Origin: Bacteroidota bacterium
GTDB taxonomy: Bacteria; Bacteroidota; Ignavibacteria; SZUA-365
Reading direction: 5' to 3'
Assembly (NCBI GenBank): GCA_003246455.1
Contig: QKAF01000119.1
Coordinates: 1 to 64,000, forward strand
DNA: 64,000 bases
Of this stretch, positions 28,301-36,769 are shown in pieces; positions within the stretch are counted from its first letter, which is position 1, and each line of letters opens with the position of its first letter. The translations under genes were made by a program, and so were the position numbers. Below the pieces are notes generated by a model, which was not told the DNA's origin, ran no database searches, and saw nothing but the letters and a program-made list of their open reading frames with translations.

Positions 28301-29157
28301 TCGGGGTAGTCGCCGGTATAGGTGAGATCGAGACTGACCTCGAAGAAAGAGAAGTCGTCATCGTATTCCTGCGGCGTGCCGTCGTTGCCCGTTACGCCGA
28401 TGTATGTTCCGACGAGCATGCCGAACACGGCGCGGTTGTAATTCGTCGTCCCGGTGTTCTTGATTTCATAGAGCCAGAAAATATTGTCCTGGGCGAGGAA
28501 CTGCGCCCACTGCAGGGCACGCACGCGCATTTCGAGGGCGAGGCCGTTGCGCGCGAGGTTTCGTGAGTCCGGCTTGAACGAAACGCCGAGGGTATTGTTC
28601 GATGCGAAATTGTAGCGCTCGTCGTTGTTGTCGTCCATTACGAAGAAGGTCTCCTCGTCGCTGCTGGAGGTCTTGCCGAAGAAGCCGTTCCACGAACCGC
28701 GCCAGCCTGGATCGGAGGCGTCGTTGAGCTTGTCGGGCCAGAACGACGGCCAGGTCTTGTCGTCGGTGTAGAGCGCGACCCCGTCCTGGCTCGTGTTGAA
28801 ATATCCCGCAACCGGTTCCCAGGTCCACGGGATGCCCGCCGGGGACTCGTCACGCCGTTTCGTCGGACGATCCACCGGGGAGGTGACCACGCTGTGGAAG
28901 GTCTTTCCATCGTACTGCACTTCCGCGCCGACGAAAGGACTCACATCGCCGAGATACCCGTTGTTGTCGTAGATCCAGGATCCGCGCGGGCCGCCCGTCG
29001 CAGGCTGTCCGATGACGCCCCAGTTCCCGAAAACGGTTTTGACGCGATTTCCCGCGACCACGTTTGAGCGCCGGTATTCGCGACCGCTCTGCGCGAATGC
29101 CTGCATGCCGAGCAGGAGCATCAGCAGGCAGGCGGAGATGTACCGAAGTCGTTTCAT
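25387..29157 (-). CDS. Giant T9SS-secreted protein with calcium-binding-like motifs
   Basis: 1256-aa exported protein. ATG 29157 starts a signal peptide (MKRLRYISACLLMLLLGMQAFAQ); the longer frame to 29289 overlaps the receptor gene. At least five Asp/Asn-rich loops of EF-hand or thrombospondin-3 type can be seen: DGIDNDNDAG (~314), DGIDNDLDGVIDE (~404), DNDGDWNVDFDD (~470), DNDLDGIIDQED (~855) and DTDGNGVLSKTD (~1064). A fibronectin-III-like module begins near 632 (PTLTAVPGDGEVTLYWD). The last ~100 residues, from VVPNPYVSAT, are a T9SS sorting domain resembling that of the partial gene at 3-1478. It lies between the TonB receptor and the PorV-like gene. It may act as the surface partner of the receptor, as SusD does for SusC, although no SusD fold is seen. 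Confidence 0.8.
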   Translation of the reverse strand: MKRLRYISACLLMLLLGMQAFAQSGREYRRSNVVAGNRVKTVFGNWGVIGQPATGGPRGSWIYDNNGYLGDVSPFVGAEVQYDGKTFHSVVTSPVDRPTKRRDESPAGIPWTWEPVAGYFNTSQDGVALYTDDKTWPSFWPDKLNDASDPGWRGSWNGFFGKTSSSDEETFFVMDDNNDERYNFASNNTLGVSFKPDSRNLARNGLALEMRVRALQWAQFLAQDNIFWLYEIKNTGTTNYNRAVFGMLVGTYIGVTGNDGTPQEYDDDFSFFEVSLDLTYTGDYPDNNSRNPSWVGPVGVVGYAFLESPGNPFDGIDNDNDAGFAASAPLFAPESFDSTTISSGMTVVVIDDNYERSTVVIGSGQTTVSTRGLDLLIEPGVTRLAEGNIITDAQGNSIVNPNAYDGIDNDLDGVIDENYFLHFRQVKRDTQGNTLIDLLRPVRYANYVTGSGSTDLMLDEKRNDLIDNDGDWNVDFDDTGRDGVAGTNDYGEGDGSPTSGYEFGGFDTGLPGEPNIDKTDVDESDQIGLTSFQYFTPASDITLADDEELWKRMAPGFFDVPKSIINNRPQRGEDGDFIYGSGHFPLLAGNIERFSLALVYGGGQGGFDTDLQDLLKHRETVQKIYNSNYRFPVAPDKPTLTAVPGDGEVTLYWDRKAERSFDPVLKEYDFEGYRIYKATDPNFIDAAKVTDADGNVVGFKPIVQYDLKNNIQGYFRPSPALFETVSGRSFNLGTNSGLEHTYVDHDVENGRTYYYAIVAYDRGNELTDIFPAENSKRIRLTATGAPEVDVNTAVVVPNAPVAGYVAPLNGVKITSASSVATGELSYEVVDPLRLEPNTYQLTFQDVMSDEVDNDLDGIIDQEDFQELAQITTTYTVLNKTQQAHTIIVTDTLPVKLPHGNINAADVLVKDASGPVDPSRYHIDARRGDIRAASPGSLSGEYEILYTYYPVYRSPYILNSPYVSEAIDSDIFDGLQLNFRNDWQIRLVDSTSGFNTGARSMIFTFATTDILLGPGDTLRGARYPSDYEIRFASSVVDTSAPLYGSPAIPVNFTVFNVTENHRIPFIFVDTDGNGVLSKTDQLAFFDLKRSGDPFFTWIMAFENRPSVPSDTVFTFSDGDLVVLNTTKPFRNGDVYEFVPSLPEVDDGLARDQLSRVRVVPNPYVSATTHESPLPPGITTGRGERKIDFIHVPAQAKISVFTARGEHVITLRHESAIDDGTVTWNLKSKENLDIAYGVYFYVLESPAGEKSGKIAIIK

Positions 29158-29219
29158 AAAAGCTCGATGATTGCCAGGATTTTGAATTTCTTGTCTTTCG
29201 TGTGCCATGGTCGCCTCGC

Positions 29220-31991
29220 CTAGAATTCCAGGTTCAGCCCCAGCTCGATGCGCCGCGGCTCGGAGTAGAACGTGGGATTGTTGAACCATGCTTCGATGGT
29301 GTTCACGTACTCGGGGGTGTTCTGGGCCTTGATGCGCGCGAGATCCGTCGTATATCCGGCACGCCCCGTATCGTCGAACACGCCGTACTCGTTGAGGACG
29401 TCGAAGACGTTGAAGACGCGAAGGAAAACCACGAGATCGGTCCAGCCCAGCGACAGCGTCTTGTACAGACGAAGGTCGGCGTTCAGCGTCGACGGCTTGA
29501 TCTGGCTGTTGGTGATCAGCGAGGTGATGTCGTCGCTTCTGCGCGGCGTGTAGGGCATCCCGCTTCCGTACTGGATGATCAGGCTTCCGCCGTACGACGG
29601 TCCCGCGTACGAGACCGATGCGTTCACCGTGTGCCGCTGATCCCAGCTCAGCGGGGTCAGCTGCACTTCGGGAAGATCGCCACGGCTCGCGGCCTGCTGC
29701 GCCGCGTAGGGATCCGAGGCAGTTCCGCGCGCGATCTGGAAGGTGTAGTCCAGCGACGCGGCGAGACCGCCGGCAAAGCGCTTGTTGAAAGAGAGAACGA
29801 TGCCGCGGGTGTAGGCGAAGTCGCTGTTGACGACTTTCGAATAGGTTGCCGATCCGCCGAAAATGATGATCTGCTCGGAACGGGTTCCGGCGAGATTGCG
29901 GGTGTCGCGGATGTACGCGGTGACGTCAAGGGAAATGTCGTCGCTGAGCTGCTGCTGCAGCCCGATTTCCGCGTTGATAGTCTGCTCCGGCTCGAGGTCG
30001 GCGTTCCCGACCGTTCCCTGGTTGCCCGTTCCCGATCCGAGTTTGAAGAAGGGGTTCGTGTAGAGCAGTTCGAACCGGGGGACCTGGAAAAAGTGTCCGT
30101 AGGAGAAATGGAGAACGCCGCGGTCAGTGACGGGGAAGGCCGCTCCGAATCGCGGACTGACCTGGTACTTGACTGTCGCGTCGTGATACCAGTACGCCTC
30201 TCGCTCCGCCAGGGTGACGTCGGGTTCTCCCACATCCTGCAGTCCGTTCCCGTTCAGGTCGCGAAAGCGGTTTTCCGGACGAATGGGATTGAAGATATTG
30301 GGGTCGGTCGGATCGTTCAGCACCTGTCCGGCGGGATCGAAGACGTCGATGCGCACGCCGAGATTGATGATCAGGTCGTCGAACTCCATTTTATCCTGGA
30401 CGTACGCCGCATACTCGTTCGGTTTTCTCGTGTATTCGTCATGATACACGCTGCTGACGTCGAGTACCCTGGGATTGATGAAGGGGTTGCCGGTGGCGGG
30501 ATCGAAGTCGGTCTGCTGCTCGGAAGGACGGAGGGTGATATTGTTGAAGAACAGCTCGTGCATGCTCATCTGCAGGCCCGCCTTGAGCAGGTGCTGCTGA
30601 TTTACCTGGCTCGTGATATCGAACTTGCCGACCGTTGTCGTCGTGTTGCGTTCGAAATGCGACAGGTCCGTTCCGCCGGTGGCGAAGCTGTAGGAGGTGA
30701 TCTGCGTCAGGAGATTGGGGTGGACGTAGCGCGGGTCGTCGACACTCTCGTACACGTAGCGCTTGAAGTTCTTGCCGAAGCGTGACAGGCCGACGGTGTA
30801 GAACGTGCTGGGGGATACGACATGCGTCAGCTGCGCGAGATGCGTCTGGCCGACGCGGTAGTTGGTCGGATTCCCTTCAGGGTCGTAAACGTAAAACTGG
30901 TTGTAATCCTGGTAGGTGACATCGTCGTAAATGTACTGGTACCAGAGTTTGATATCGTTGGTGATGTGGAAATTCAGTTTCCCCTGGCCGTAGAATTTCT
31001 CGCTGCTGTTCATGCTCACGGTCTTGCCGTCCCCGAGTCCCGATGCCGGATCGCGGCTGTCGATGTAGTTTCCCGCGCTGTCGATATACGCGATGTTCTG
31101 CGGCTTGTAGCGGTCGATGCCGTTGAGCCAGCCGCCGAAATTGTTGTACCGGCCGTTGACGGAGAAGAACACCAGGTCGGGAACGACCGGACCGCTCAGC
31201 GACATATCGACGTTGCTGATCGCGAGCGGATCGAAGTTGTCGATATCTCGGAACACATCCGTATTCGACGAAACGTAATCGCCGAAGTAGGTGCCGATGC
31301 TTCCGCTGTAGGAGTTCTTTCCTTCCTTCGTCGCGATGTTCACGATGCCGGAAAGGGCCTGCCCGTATTCGGCGTTGAACGCGCCGCTGACAAGCTGCAG
31401 CTCCTGGACCTGGTTCTTGTTGACTTCCACAACCGTGCCGCCGTCGTAGACGTCCGTGACCGGCACGCCGTCGATCCAGTACGCGACCTCGCCCTGGCGT
31501 CCGCCGCGAACGTGGCCGTCGATATACCCGGCCTGCAGGTTCAGTACTTCGCTGACCTCGGTGACCGGCAGGGCGGCAATCTCCTCATCGCCCACCACGG
31601 ACGTGGAAGCGGTCAGGTCTTTCCGCACCAGCGGACGTGTTGCGGTGATGACGACTTCCGCGCCGAGTTCGACGACCGCTTCTCCCAGGTTCACATTGAT
31701 GCGCGTGGTCAGATCGATGTTGACGCGCACATCCTTCACGGTGACAGGGGAGTAGCCGATGGCGGAAGCCTTGAGCTCGTATGTCCCCGGGGGGACATTC
31801 AGGATGGTGTATTCCCCGTCCAGGTTTGTTGCGGCGCCCATCGTGGTCCCGACGAGAATGATGTTCACGCCGGGGATGCCCTCTCCGGTTTCCGAGTCGA
31901 CGACCTTGCCGGCGATCTTGCCGGTGGTGCCGGCATGCAGGGCGGCAGTGGAGAGGAGGGCGAATAGAAGAAAAGCGAAACAACGTTTCAT
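29220..31991 (-). CDS. TonB-dependent receptor with carboxypeptidase-regulatory domain (SusC-like)
   Basis: 923-aa outer-membrane active transporter. Signal peptide 1-20. Residues ~24-110 are a carboxypeptidase-regulatory-like domain (GKIAGKVVDSETGEGIPGVNI, GEYTILNVPPGTYELKAS). The plug domain (~120-235) contains TEVSEVLNLQAGY, HVRGGRQGEVAYWIDGVPV and YGQALSGIVNIATKEGKN. The remainder is a 22-strand-type barrel ending in IELGLNLEF with a terminal Phe. It follows the LacI regulator by 29 bp. With a LacI regulator and a starch-binding-like protein in the same unit, uptake of an oligosaccharide is likely; the exact substrate cannot be read. No SusD gene is present nearby. Confidence 0.92.
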   Translation of the reverse strand: MKRCFAFLLFALLSTAALHAGTTGKIAGKVVDSETGEGIPGVNIILVGTTMGAATNLDGEYTILNVPPGTYELKASAIGYSPVTVKDVRVNIDLTTRINVNLGEAVVELGAEVVITATRPLVRKDLTASTSVVGDEEIAALPVTEVSEVLNLQAGYIDGHVRGGRQGEVAYWIDGVPVTDVYDGGTVVEVNKNQVQELQLVSGAFNAEYGQALSGIVNIATKEGKNSYSGSIGTYFGDYVSSNTDVFRDIDNFDPLAISNVDMSLSGPVVPDLVFFSVNGRYNNFGGWLNGIDRYKPQNIAYIDSAGNYIDSRDPASGLGDGKTVSMNSSEKFYGQGKLNFHITNDIKLWYQYIYDDVTYQDYNQFYVYDPEGNPTNYRVGQTHLAQLTHVVSPSTFYTVGLSRFGKNFKRYVYESVDDPRYVHPNLLTQITSYSFATGGTDLSHFERNTTTTVGKFDITSQVNQQHLLKAGLQMSMHELFFNNITLRPSEQQTDFDPATGNPFINPRVLDVSSVYHDEYTRKPNEYAAYVQDKMEFDDLIINLGVRIDVFDPAGQVLNDPTDPNIFNPIRPENRFRDLNGNGLQDVGEPDVTLAEREAYWYHDATVKYQVSPRFGAAFPVTDRGVLHFSYGHFFQVPRFELLYTNPFFKLGSGTGNQGTVGNADLEPEQTINAEIGLQQQLSDDISLDVTAYIRDTRNLAGTRSEQIIIFGGSATYSKVVNSDFAYTRGIVLSFNKRFAGGLAASLDYTFQIARGTASDPYAAQQAASRGDLPEVQLTPLSWDQRHTVNASVSYAGPSYGGSLIIQYGSGMPYTPRRSDDITSLITNSQIKPSTLNADLRLYKTLSLGWTDLVVFLRVFNVFDVLNEYGVFDDTGRAGYTTDLARIKAQNTPEYVNTIEAWFNNPTFYSEPRRIELGLNLEF

Positions 31992-32020
31992 AGCGTTCTG
32001 CGCACTGGTTGCGATGTAGT

Positions 32021-33055
32021 TTAGACGTTGCGGTACCGGGATGGGGGGGGCCCGGCGGTTTGCCGTATCACGAGTTCCGGCGTAAAGCGCCGGTGAAGGG
32101 GTTCGAGTTTCGGATGGTCCATTCGCGCGAAGAGACGTTCTGTCGCGAGTACACCCAGCTTGCGGATCGGCTGGCGCATGGTCGAAAGTCCGTAATAGCT
32201 GGCGAGTTCGATATCGTCGAAACTCACCAGGGAGATATCTTCCGGACAGCGGAGTCCCGCCTCCTTCAGTGCATGCATTGCTCCGAACGCCTGGATATCG
32301 CTTGCCACGAATATCGCGGTCGGGCGCCTGTCTTCGGGGAGCGTCAGGATGGTTTTCATGATCTCGCAGCCGGCGTCCTTGCTGAATCCGTCGTTCGTCG
32401 ACTCCAGGACGGGATAAAAGATCCCCGCGTTATGGACGGTGTCGATTTCTCCCACCGCCGAAAGGTACCCCTGCGACCGTTCCTGCGTCGGTGTCGTTTC
32501 CTTGTTGCCCGTGATCATCGCGATACGCGTATGGCCGAGCGAAATCAAGTAACGGGTCGCTGCATGCGCGCCTTCGACGTTCTGGACGAAGAACGAATCG
32601 AAATTCTCATTGAAGCGGTCGACGAGGATTATGGGGAAATTGTTTTTCAGGTATTTCTGCGTGTAATCGGGCGGGAGGTCGATCGAAGCGATGAGCATGC
32701 CGTCGGAATGGCCGGCCCGCAGCGATCGCTGCAGATAGGTTTCAATCTGTTTCGGATGGTTGACCCCGTATAGCAGGAGGTCGTAGTCACGCTCGAAAAG
32801 GAAGTCCTGGATTCCGCCCAGCAGCTCCACGAAAAAGTAATTCGTGATATAGGGCATGATCGCCGTGATCGTCCGGCTTTTCCGGCGGGCGAGCCGCTGC
32901 GCGGAGGCGTTCGGCCGGTAATCCATTTTCTGCGCAACAGCCAGAACGTGGTCACGCGTTTCCGCAGAGACCGATGGGTGGTTGTTCAGTACTCTGGAAA
33001 CGGTTCCAACGCCGACGTTGGCTTCCTTGGCGATATCATATATGGTAACGCCCAA
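32021..33055 (-). CDS. LacI-family transcriptional regulator
   Basis: 344-aa DNA-binding repressor/activator. The helix-turn-helix and hinge are at the N-terminus (VTIYDIAKEANVGVGTVSRV, LNNHPSVSAETRDHV, YRPNASAQRLARRKS). The rest is a periplasmic-binding-protein-like sugar sensor domain (IILVDRFNENFDSF, LGHTRIAMITGN, AIFVASDIQAFGAMHAL, LVSFDDIELASYYG). The start codon is TTG 33055, which has GGAGG 5 nt upstream and gives the standard VTIYDIAK start. A palindromic LacI-type operator (33097-33110) lies about 42 nt upstream, so the gene probably controls itself and the four genes behind it. Its ligand is likely a sugar or phosphosugar, by family. Confidence 0.93.
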   Translation of the reverse strand: MGVTIYDIAKEANVGVGTVSRVLNNHPSVSAETRDHVLAVAQKMDYRPNASAQRLARRKSRTITAIMPYITNYFFVELLGGIQDFLFERDYDLLLYGVNHPKQIETYLQRSLRAGHSDGMLIASIDLPPDYTQKYLKNNFPIILVDRFNENFDSFFVQNVEGAHAATRYLISLGHTRIAMITGNKETTPTQERSQGYLSAVGEIDTVHNAGIFYPVLESTNDGFSKDAGCEIMKTILTLPEDRRPTAIFVASDIQAFGAMHALKEAGLRCPEDISLVSFDDIELASYYGLSTMRQPIRKLGVLATERLFARMDHPKLEPLHRRFTPELVIRQTAGPPPSRYRNV

Positions 33056-33411
33056 TAGATCCTCCGTGCGGATGACAGATCATGCTGACAAATTATGGAA
33101 GCGATTCCAAGGTAATAATTCTGAATTGTCATTGTCAAGACAATTGCGGTGATTTTTCGGAAAAAAATGAGAACAGCATTCGGATTGTATGAGAAAATCG
33201 GGTCTAAAGGGTTGAAATATAACGGGCAAGCCGGTGTGTGATAAAGGACGGCAGAGCGAGGCGAATGCCTTCGCGGACGGATCGAAGGACTGCGCGCACA
33301 GTTGCAGTCTCACGCCATTGGGAGAGAGACTCCACTGTAACTTTTTTCCGCCAGCCGTGTCGTTGGAGATTCTGATTCGTCGTTACGGGACACATATCTC
33401 TATGAGGATCT
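33056..33411. other. Divergent intergenic region between lacI-family gene and VWA gene
   Basis: 356 bp without a supported gene; short open frames here are not coding-like. It holds the LacI-type operator (33097-33110), an A/T-rich stretch at 33110-33200 that fits a promoter for the minus-strand operon, and the leader of the plus-strand gene at 33412 with GAGGA 5 nt before its ATG. No further structure was recognised. Confidence 0.7.
33097..33110. promoter_or_regulatory. LacI-family operator
   Basis: TGGAAGCGATTCCA is a 14-bp near-perfect palindrome (TGGAA, then four central bases, then TTCCA) around a central CG, the usual form of LacI-family operators. It sits 42 nt upstream of the LacI-family start codon. 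On the minus strand a TTGACA (33134-33139) lies just upstream, so bound repressor would cover the -10 region. The promoter itself is a weak call. Confidence 0.75.
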
Positions 33412-35628
33412 ATGCTCAGAATCCTGTCCGTGGCAATCGCCGGTCTTGTTCTCCAATGTGTAGCGGTTTCGCAGCCGAACCTGAACTTCAAGCGCATATC
33501 GGTGAACTGGCCGACGGTCGAGGCCTATTTCTCGGTGGGCTGCGGCGGCAATCCCGCTTACGACATGACGGCGGAGAATTTCACGCTGTACGAAAATGGC
33601 GAGGAGGTCAGCGACTTTACCCTCTGGTGTCCCGATCCCACCAAGGTGCGCTGTGCCACCTCCGTTTCACTGATTTTTGACGCCTCGGGCTCGATGTCGG
33701 GCTCCGGCAATGCCGGGGCCAGGCAGGCCGGTCATGCATTCGTGGATCTTATGGACGGCGTGGTCGACGAGGCCTGCCTGGTGTATTTCTCCAGTACGGC
33801 GTGGGTAGAGCAGAAAATGACGACGGACAAGGCCGTGCTCCATGCGGCGGTCGATAGCCTTCCCGTTCTTAACATGACTGCGATATGGGACGGTACCTAC
33901 CTGGGGATCACCGAGATGATCAGCAGCGGCGTCAACCCCTGCCGCGCCGTAATCGCGATGACCGATGGCGGTGACGGGGGGTCGAGCCGAACGGTCGCAG
34001 AGATCATCGCCCTGGCGAACCGCCACCACATCCGCGTCTTCACCATCGGCCTGGGTACGGGGATCAACGCGACCGAGCTCCAGCTGATCGCTCTGCTGAC
34101 AGGTGGCAGGTATTACCAGACGCCGAACGCGGGACAGCTTCCTGCGATCTACCAGGAGATTTCGACGATCATCTTTCAGAGCTTCCAGGAATGCGTCATC
34201 ACCTACGAACGAGATTGTGCGGACGGAGGGATGAGAACGGTGGACCTGCAGCTGAAGAACTTCTGCGGCGGTGCGGATACGAAGTTGAAGACCTACCGCG
34301 CGCCTCTGGACACGACGACGTTTACGAATGTGTTCCTCGATCTCGGCGACGCTGAATGCCGCGGTGGCACGGATGTCACGGTTCCGTTGAACTTGAACAC
34401 ACCGGTGCCGGACGGTCAGTTCAATCCGCTCTCCTTCGAGCTTTCCTACGACACTCTTTCCATGCGCTTCAAGCAGGCACAGACGACTCCCGGCACCCTG
34501 CTGGAGGGGATGCCAATCACAGTGACGCCGATAAAGGGGGGAGTACGGATCGGGACGACGGATCGAAAGCTGCTGACCGGGATCGGGACGCTGATGGAGC
34601 TCATTTTCTCCACGTCGAACCCAGAGGACACTGTGCGGCGGGAAGTCACCGCAGAAGAAGCGCGTTTCGAGTACGGGTGTCTCAGGCCGCTCATCGATCC
34701 CGGACAGATCGACATTACGCCTTCACCCACCATCTCGGGTGTCTCGGTGATATGCGAAGGGGGAAGTACGTTACTGTCCGCGCCTGACGGGTATTCGGCG
34801 TATCTCTGGTCGACCTCCGACACGTCGCGAAGCATCGTCGTCTCCAAAGCAGGGGATTACACGGTCACCGTCTCTGATTCGTCGGGACGGCATATCACGC
34901 TGCCTGTTTTCACCGTCACCGTCGAGCAGCCGCCGGCACCCAGCATTTTCGTGTACGGTTCGACAGTTCTCTGCGAAGGAGATTCGGTCGTCCTCGGGGC
35001 GAGCGGGGAATTCGCCGCCTACCTGTGGACAACGAACGATACGACCCGGTGGATCGTCGCGAGAACGCCCGGTGCGTATGCCGTCACCGTCTGGAGCGCG
35101 ATCGGGTGTGAAGGAACCTCCTCGGCCATCTACGTGGTGGTCAAGCCGGCTCCGGTCAAGCCGGTGATCACCTTGTCCGACAGCGTGCTCAGCACCGACA
35201 CGGCGGCATTTCATCAGTGGTACAAAGACGGGAGGGAACTTCCCGGTGAGACCCGGCAGTCTCTCGTCATCCACGAACTCGGCGCGTACCAGGTGAAGGT
35301 GACAGCGGAAAACGGCTGTTCAGCCATGTCCGATCCATTCAACGTGCTCTCCACCTCCGTCGATCACCCGCCGACAGTCAGTGAATTCCAGGTTTACCCC
35401 GATCCCAGCCTTGGAATGGTGACCGTCCGGCTTTCCATGAACAAGCCTGCCAGGATCACACTCGAACTCACGAATCTTCTCGGGCAGTCCTTGCTTCGAT
35501 TTATCGAGGATGCCCCGACTGTCGACTATATCCGACAGCTTGATTTAACCGACGTCCTTCCGGGTGTATATATTCTTCGCGTCCACGCAGGCGGCGCATC
35601 ATGGACTCGGCGACTTGTCCGGCAATGA
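33412..35628 (+). CDS. Secreted VWA/Ig-repeat protein with T9SS sorting domain (family member 4)
   Basis: 738-aa surface protein very similar in plan to the one at 17694. Signal peptide 1-20, then QPNLNFKRISVNWPTVEAYF. VWA domain at about 80-262 with intact MIDAS (DASGSMS, NMTAIWDG, MTDGGDG). Cys module (ECVITYERDCADGGMR, FCGG) and cohesin-like sandwich (LSFELSYDTLSMRFKQ, GIGTLMELIFS) follow. Two Ig-like repeats lie at about 437-506 and 508-580 (ICEGGSTLLSAPDGYSAYLW, LCEGDSVVLGASGEFAAYLW), then a degenerate one with HQWYKDGRELPGET. The T9SS domain is at about 657-738. GAGGA lies 5 nt before the ATG. It faces away from the LacI operon and shares its intergenic region. Confidence 0.86.
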   Translation: MLRILSVAIAGLVLQCVAVSQPNLNFKRISVNWPTVEAYFSVGCGGNPAYDMTAENFTLYENGEEVSDFTLWCPDPTKVRCATSVSLIFDASGSMSGSGNAGARQAGHAFVDLMDGVVDEACLVYFSSTAWVEQKMTTDKAVLHAAVDSLPVLNMTAIWDGTYLGITEMISSGVNPCRAVIAMTDGGDGGSSRTVAEIIALANRHHIRVFTIGLGTGINATELQLIALLTGGRYYQTPNAGQLPAIYQEISTIIFQSFQECVITYERDCADGGMRTVDLQLKNFCGGADTKLKTYRAPLDTTTFTNVFLDLGDAECRGGTDVTVPLNLNTPVPDGQFNPLSFELSYDTLSMRFKQAQTTPGTLLEGMPITVTPIKGGVRIGTTDRKLLTGIGTLMELIFSTSNPEDTVRREVTAEEARFEYGCLRPLIDPGQIDITPSPTISGVSVICEGGSTLLSAPDGYSAYLWSTSDTSRSIVVSKAGDYTVTVSDSSGRHITLPVFTVTVEQPPAPSIFVYGSTVLCEGDSVVLGASGEFAAYLWTTNDTTRWIVARTPGAYAVTVWSAIGCEGTSSAIYVVVKPAPVKPVITLSDSVLSTDTAAFHQWYKDGRELPGETRQSLVIHELGAYQVKVTAENGCSAMSDPFNVLSTSVDHPPTVSEFQVYPDPSLGMVTVRLSMNKPARITLELTNLLGQSLLRFIEDAPTVDYIRQLDLTDVLPGVYILRVHAGGASWTRRLVRQ

Positions 35629-35739
35629 TTGCCGTAACGTTTGCCCCCTCAGAAGGCTTGGCGGTACACGTCGGGAATTCATCCCGTACGAAGTATTCAG
35701 AAGGAAGCCAGTGCGGACTGCCTGCTTGAACGAATCCGG

Positions 35740-36603
35740 TTAAAGTGCCGCCAGCGCAGGACTTGCATCCAGAGCTTCGGCGATTTTACAGACGGTTTCC
35801 ACTGCCTGAGCGCGGGGATGATTGTTTGCAAAGAGTAGAACATGCTGTGATGCCTCCACGAGTGCGATGATATTGCTGATGATTTCTTTCAACTCCAGGT
35901 CGCTGTAGCGATAATCGTACCGCGTCACGTTGTCGCCGTCGAACCAGTTCTGGGCATTTCGCCCATGGAGACGGTAATACGACAGTTCCCGGCCGGGATG
36001 GAGCACGCTGCTGGTCAGTCCCGGAAGACGGGGAGCATCGACGGAACACAAGGTTGCTCTCCGTTTCTGGCAGTAGGCATAAGTTGTTTCATTATGCCAG
36101 CTAACGTGCCTGAATTCAAGTACAATGTTAAATGAATTGAAGTACTCGATCAGTTCGTCGAGATAGCCGAAATTGTCGCCGGTGCATTTGAAGCTGTAGG
36201 GAAACTGGAAGAGCAGGCAGGCGAGCTGATCGGTGTCGGCGAGCACCATCATGGCGTCGGCAAAATCCTGCCAGGTCTGCTGCAGCGCCCGGCGCTCATG
36301 CGTGATGCTCTGATGGGCCTTGACGCTGAACTGCATATGCGGGGCCTTGTTGCGGATCTGGAACAGGGTGCTGGCGCGCGGCATGGTGTAGTAGGTGTAG
36401 TTCAGCTCCGTCGCCGGGAAAAAATGCTGATAGTACTCCAGCATCTGCGGTTTCCGGGTCCCGCGCTGGTAAAAGGGACCGACCCAGTCGTCATAGGAAT
36501 AGCCGCTGGTGCCGAGATATACGCCCTTCTGCCGCAGCTTCCAGATGCTCCGCGGCGGGATGATGCGCGTCTCTTTTTCCGTGAAAAGGCTTTCCTGGTA
36601 CAT
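35740..36603 (-). CDS. DUF72 (YecE-like) domain protein
   Basis: 287-aa protein of the DUF72/YecE family, a TIM-barrel family whose biochemical role is not established. Motifs seen: YLGTSGYSYDDWVGPFY near the start, FFPATELNYTYYTMP, FSVKAHQSITH, CLLFQFPYSFKC, IVLEFRHVSWHNE and SYYRLHGRN. ATG 36603 is preferred. TTG 36624 in the same frame would add seven residues (MTNSTSA) with no better ribosome site. It is a lone minus-strand gene between two secreted-protein genes, with no sign of an operon. Family assignment is firm, function is not. Confidence 0.88.
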   Translation of the reverse strand: MYQESLFTEKETRIIPPRSIWKLRQKGVYLGTSGYSYDDWVGPFYQRGTRKPQMLEYYQHFFPATELNYTYYTMPRASTLFQIRNKAPHMQFSVKAHQSITHERRALQQTWQDFADAMMVLADTDQLACLLFQFPYSFKCTGDNFGYLDELIEYFNSFNIVLEFRHVSWHNETTYAYCQKRRATLCSVDAPRLPGLTSSVLHPGRELSYYRLHGRNAQNWFDGDNVTRYDYRYSDLELKEIISNIIALVEASQHVLLFANNHPRAQAVETVCKIAEALDASPALAAL

Positions 36604-36769
36604 GGCCGATGTAGAGTTAGTCAAATGTCTAACTCAATCTACATTGCGGCGAATTCATTGTCAAGGGGAATGTGCGGATCCGGCGGGGGGAAAATGCAAT
36701 TCTCTTTTTCTTCCGTTTTTGTCCAAAATCCTGCATGTTGTCTGACATGGAAATCCAGACGAGGCATGC

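Noticed and set aside
33080-33680. Small open frames of 60-150 aa around the LacI operator region
   Set aside because: No ribosome site, no conserved features, and they overlap the operator or the start of the VWA gene.
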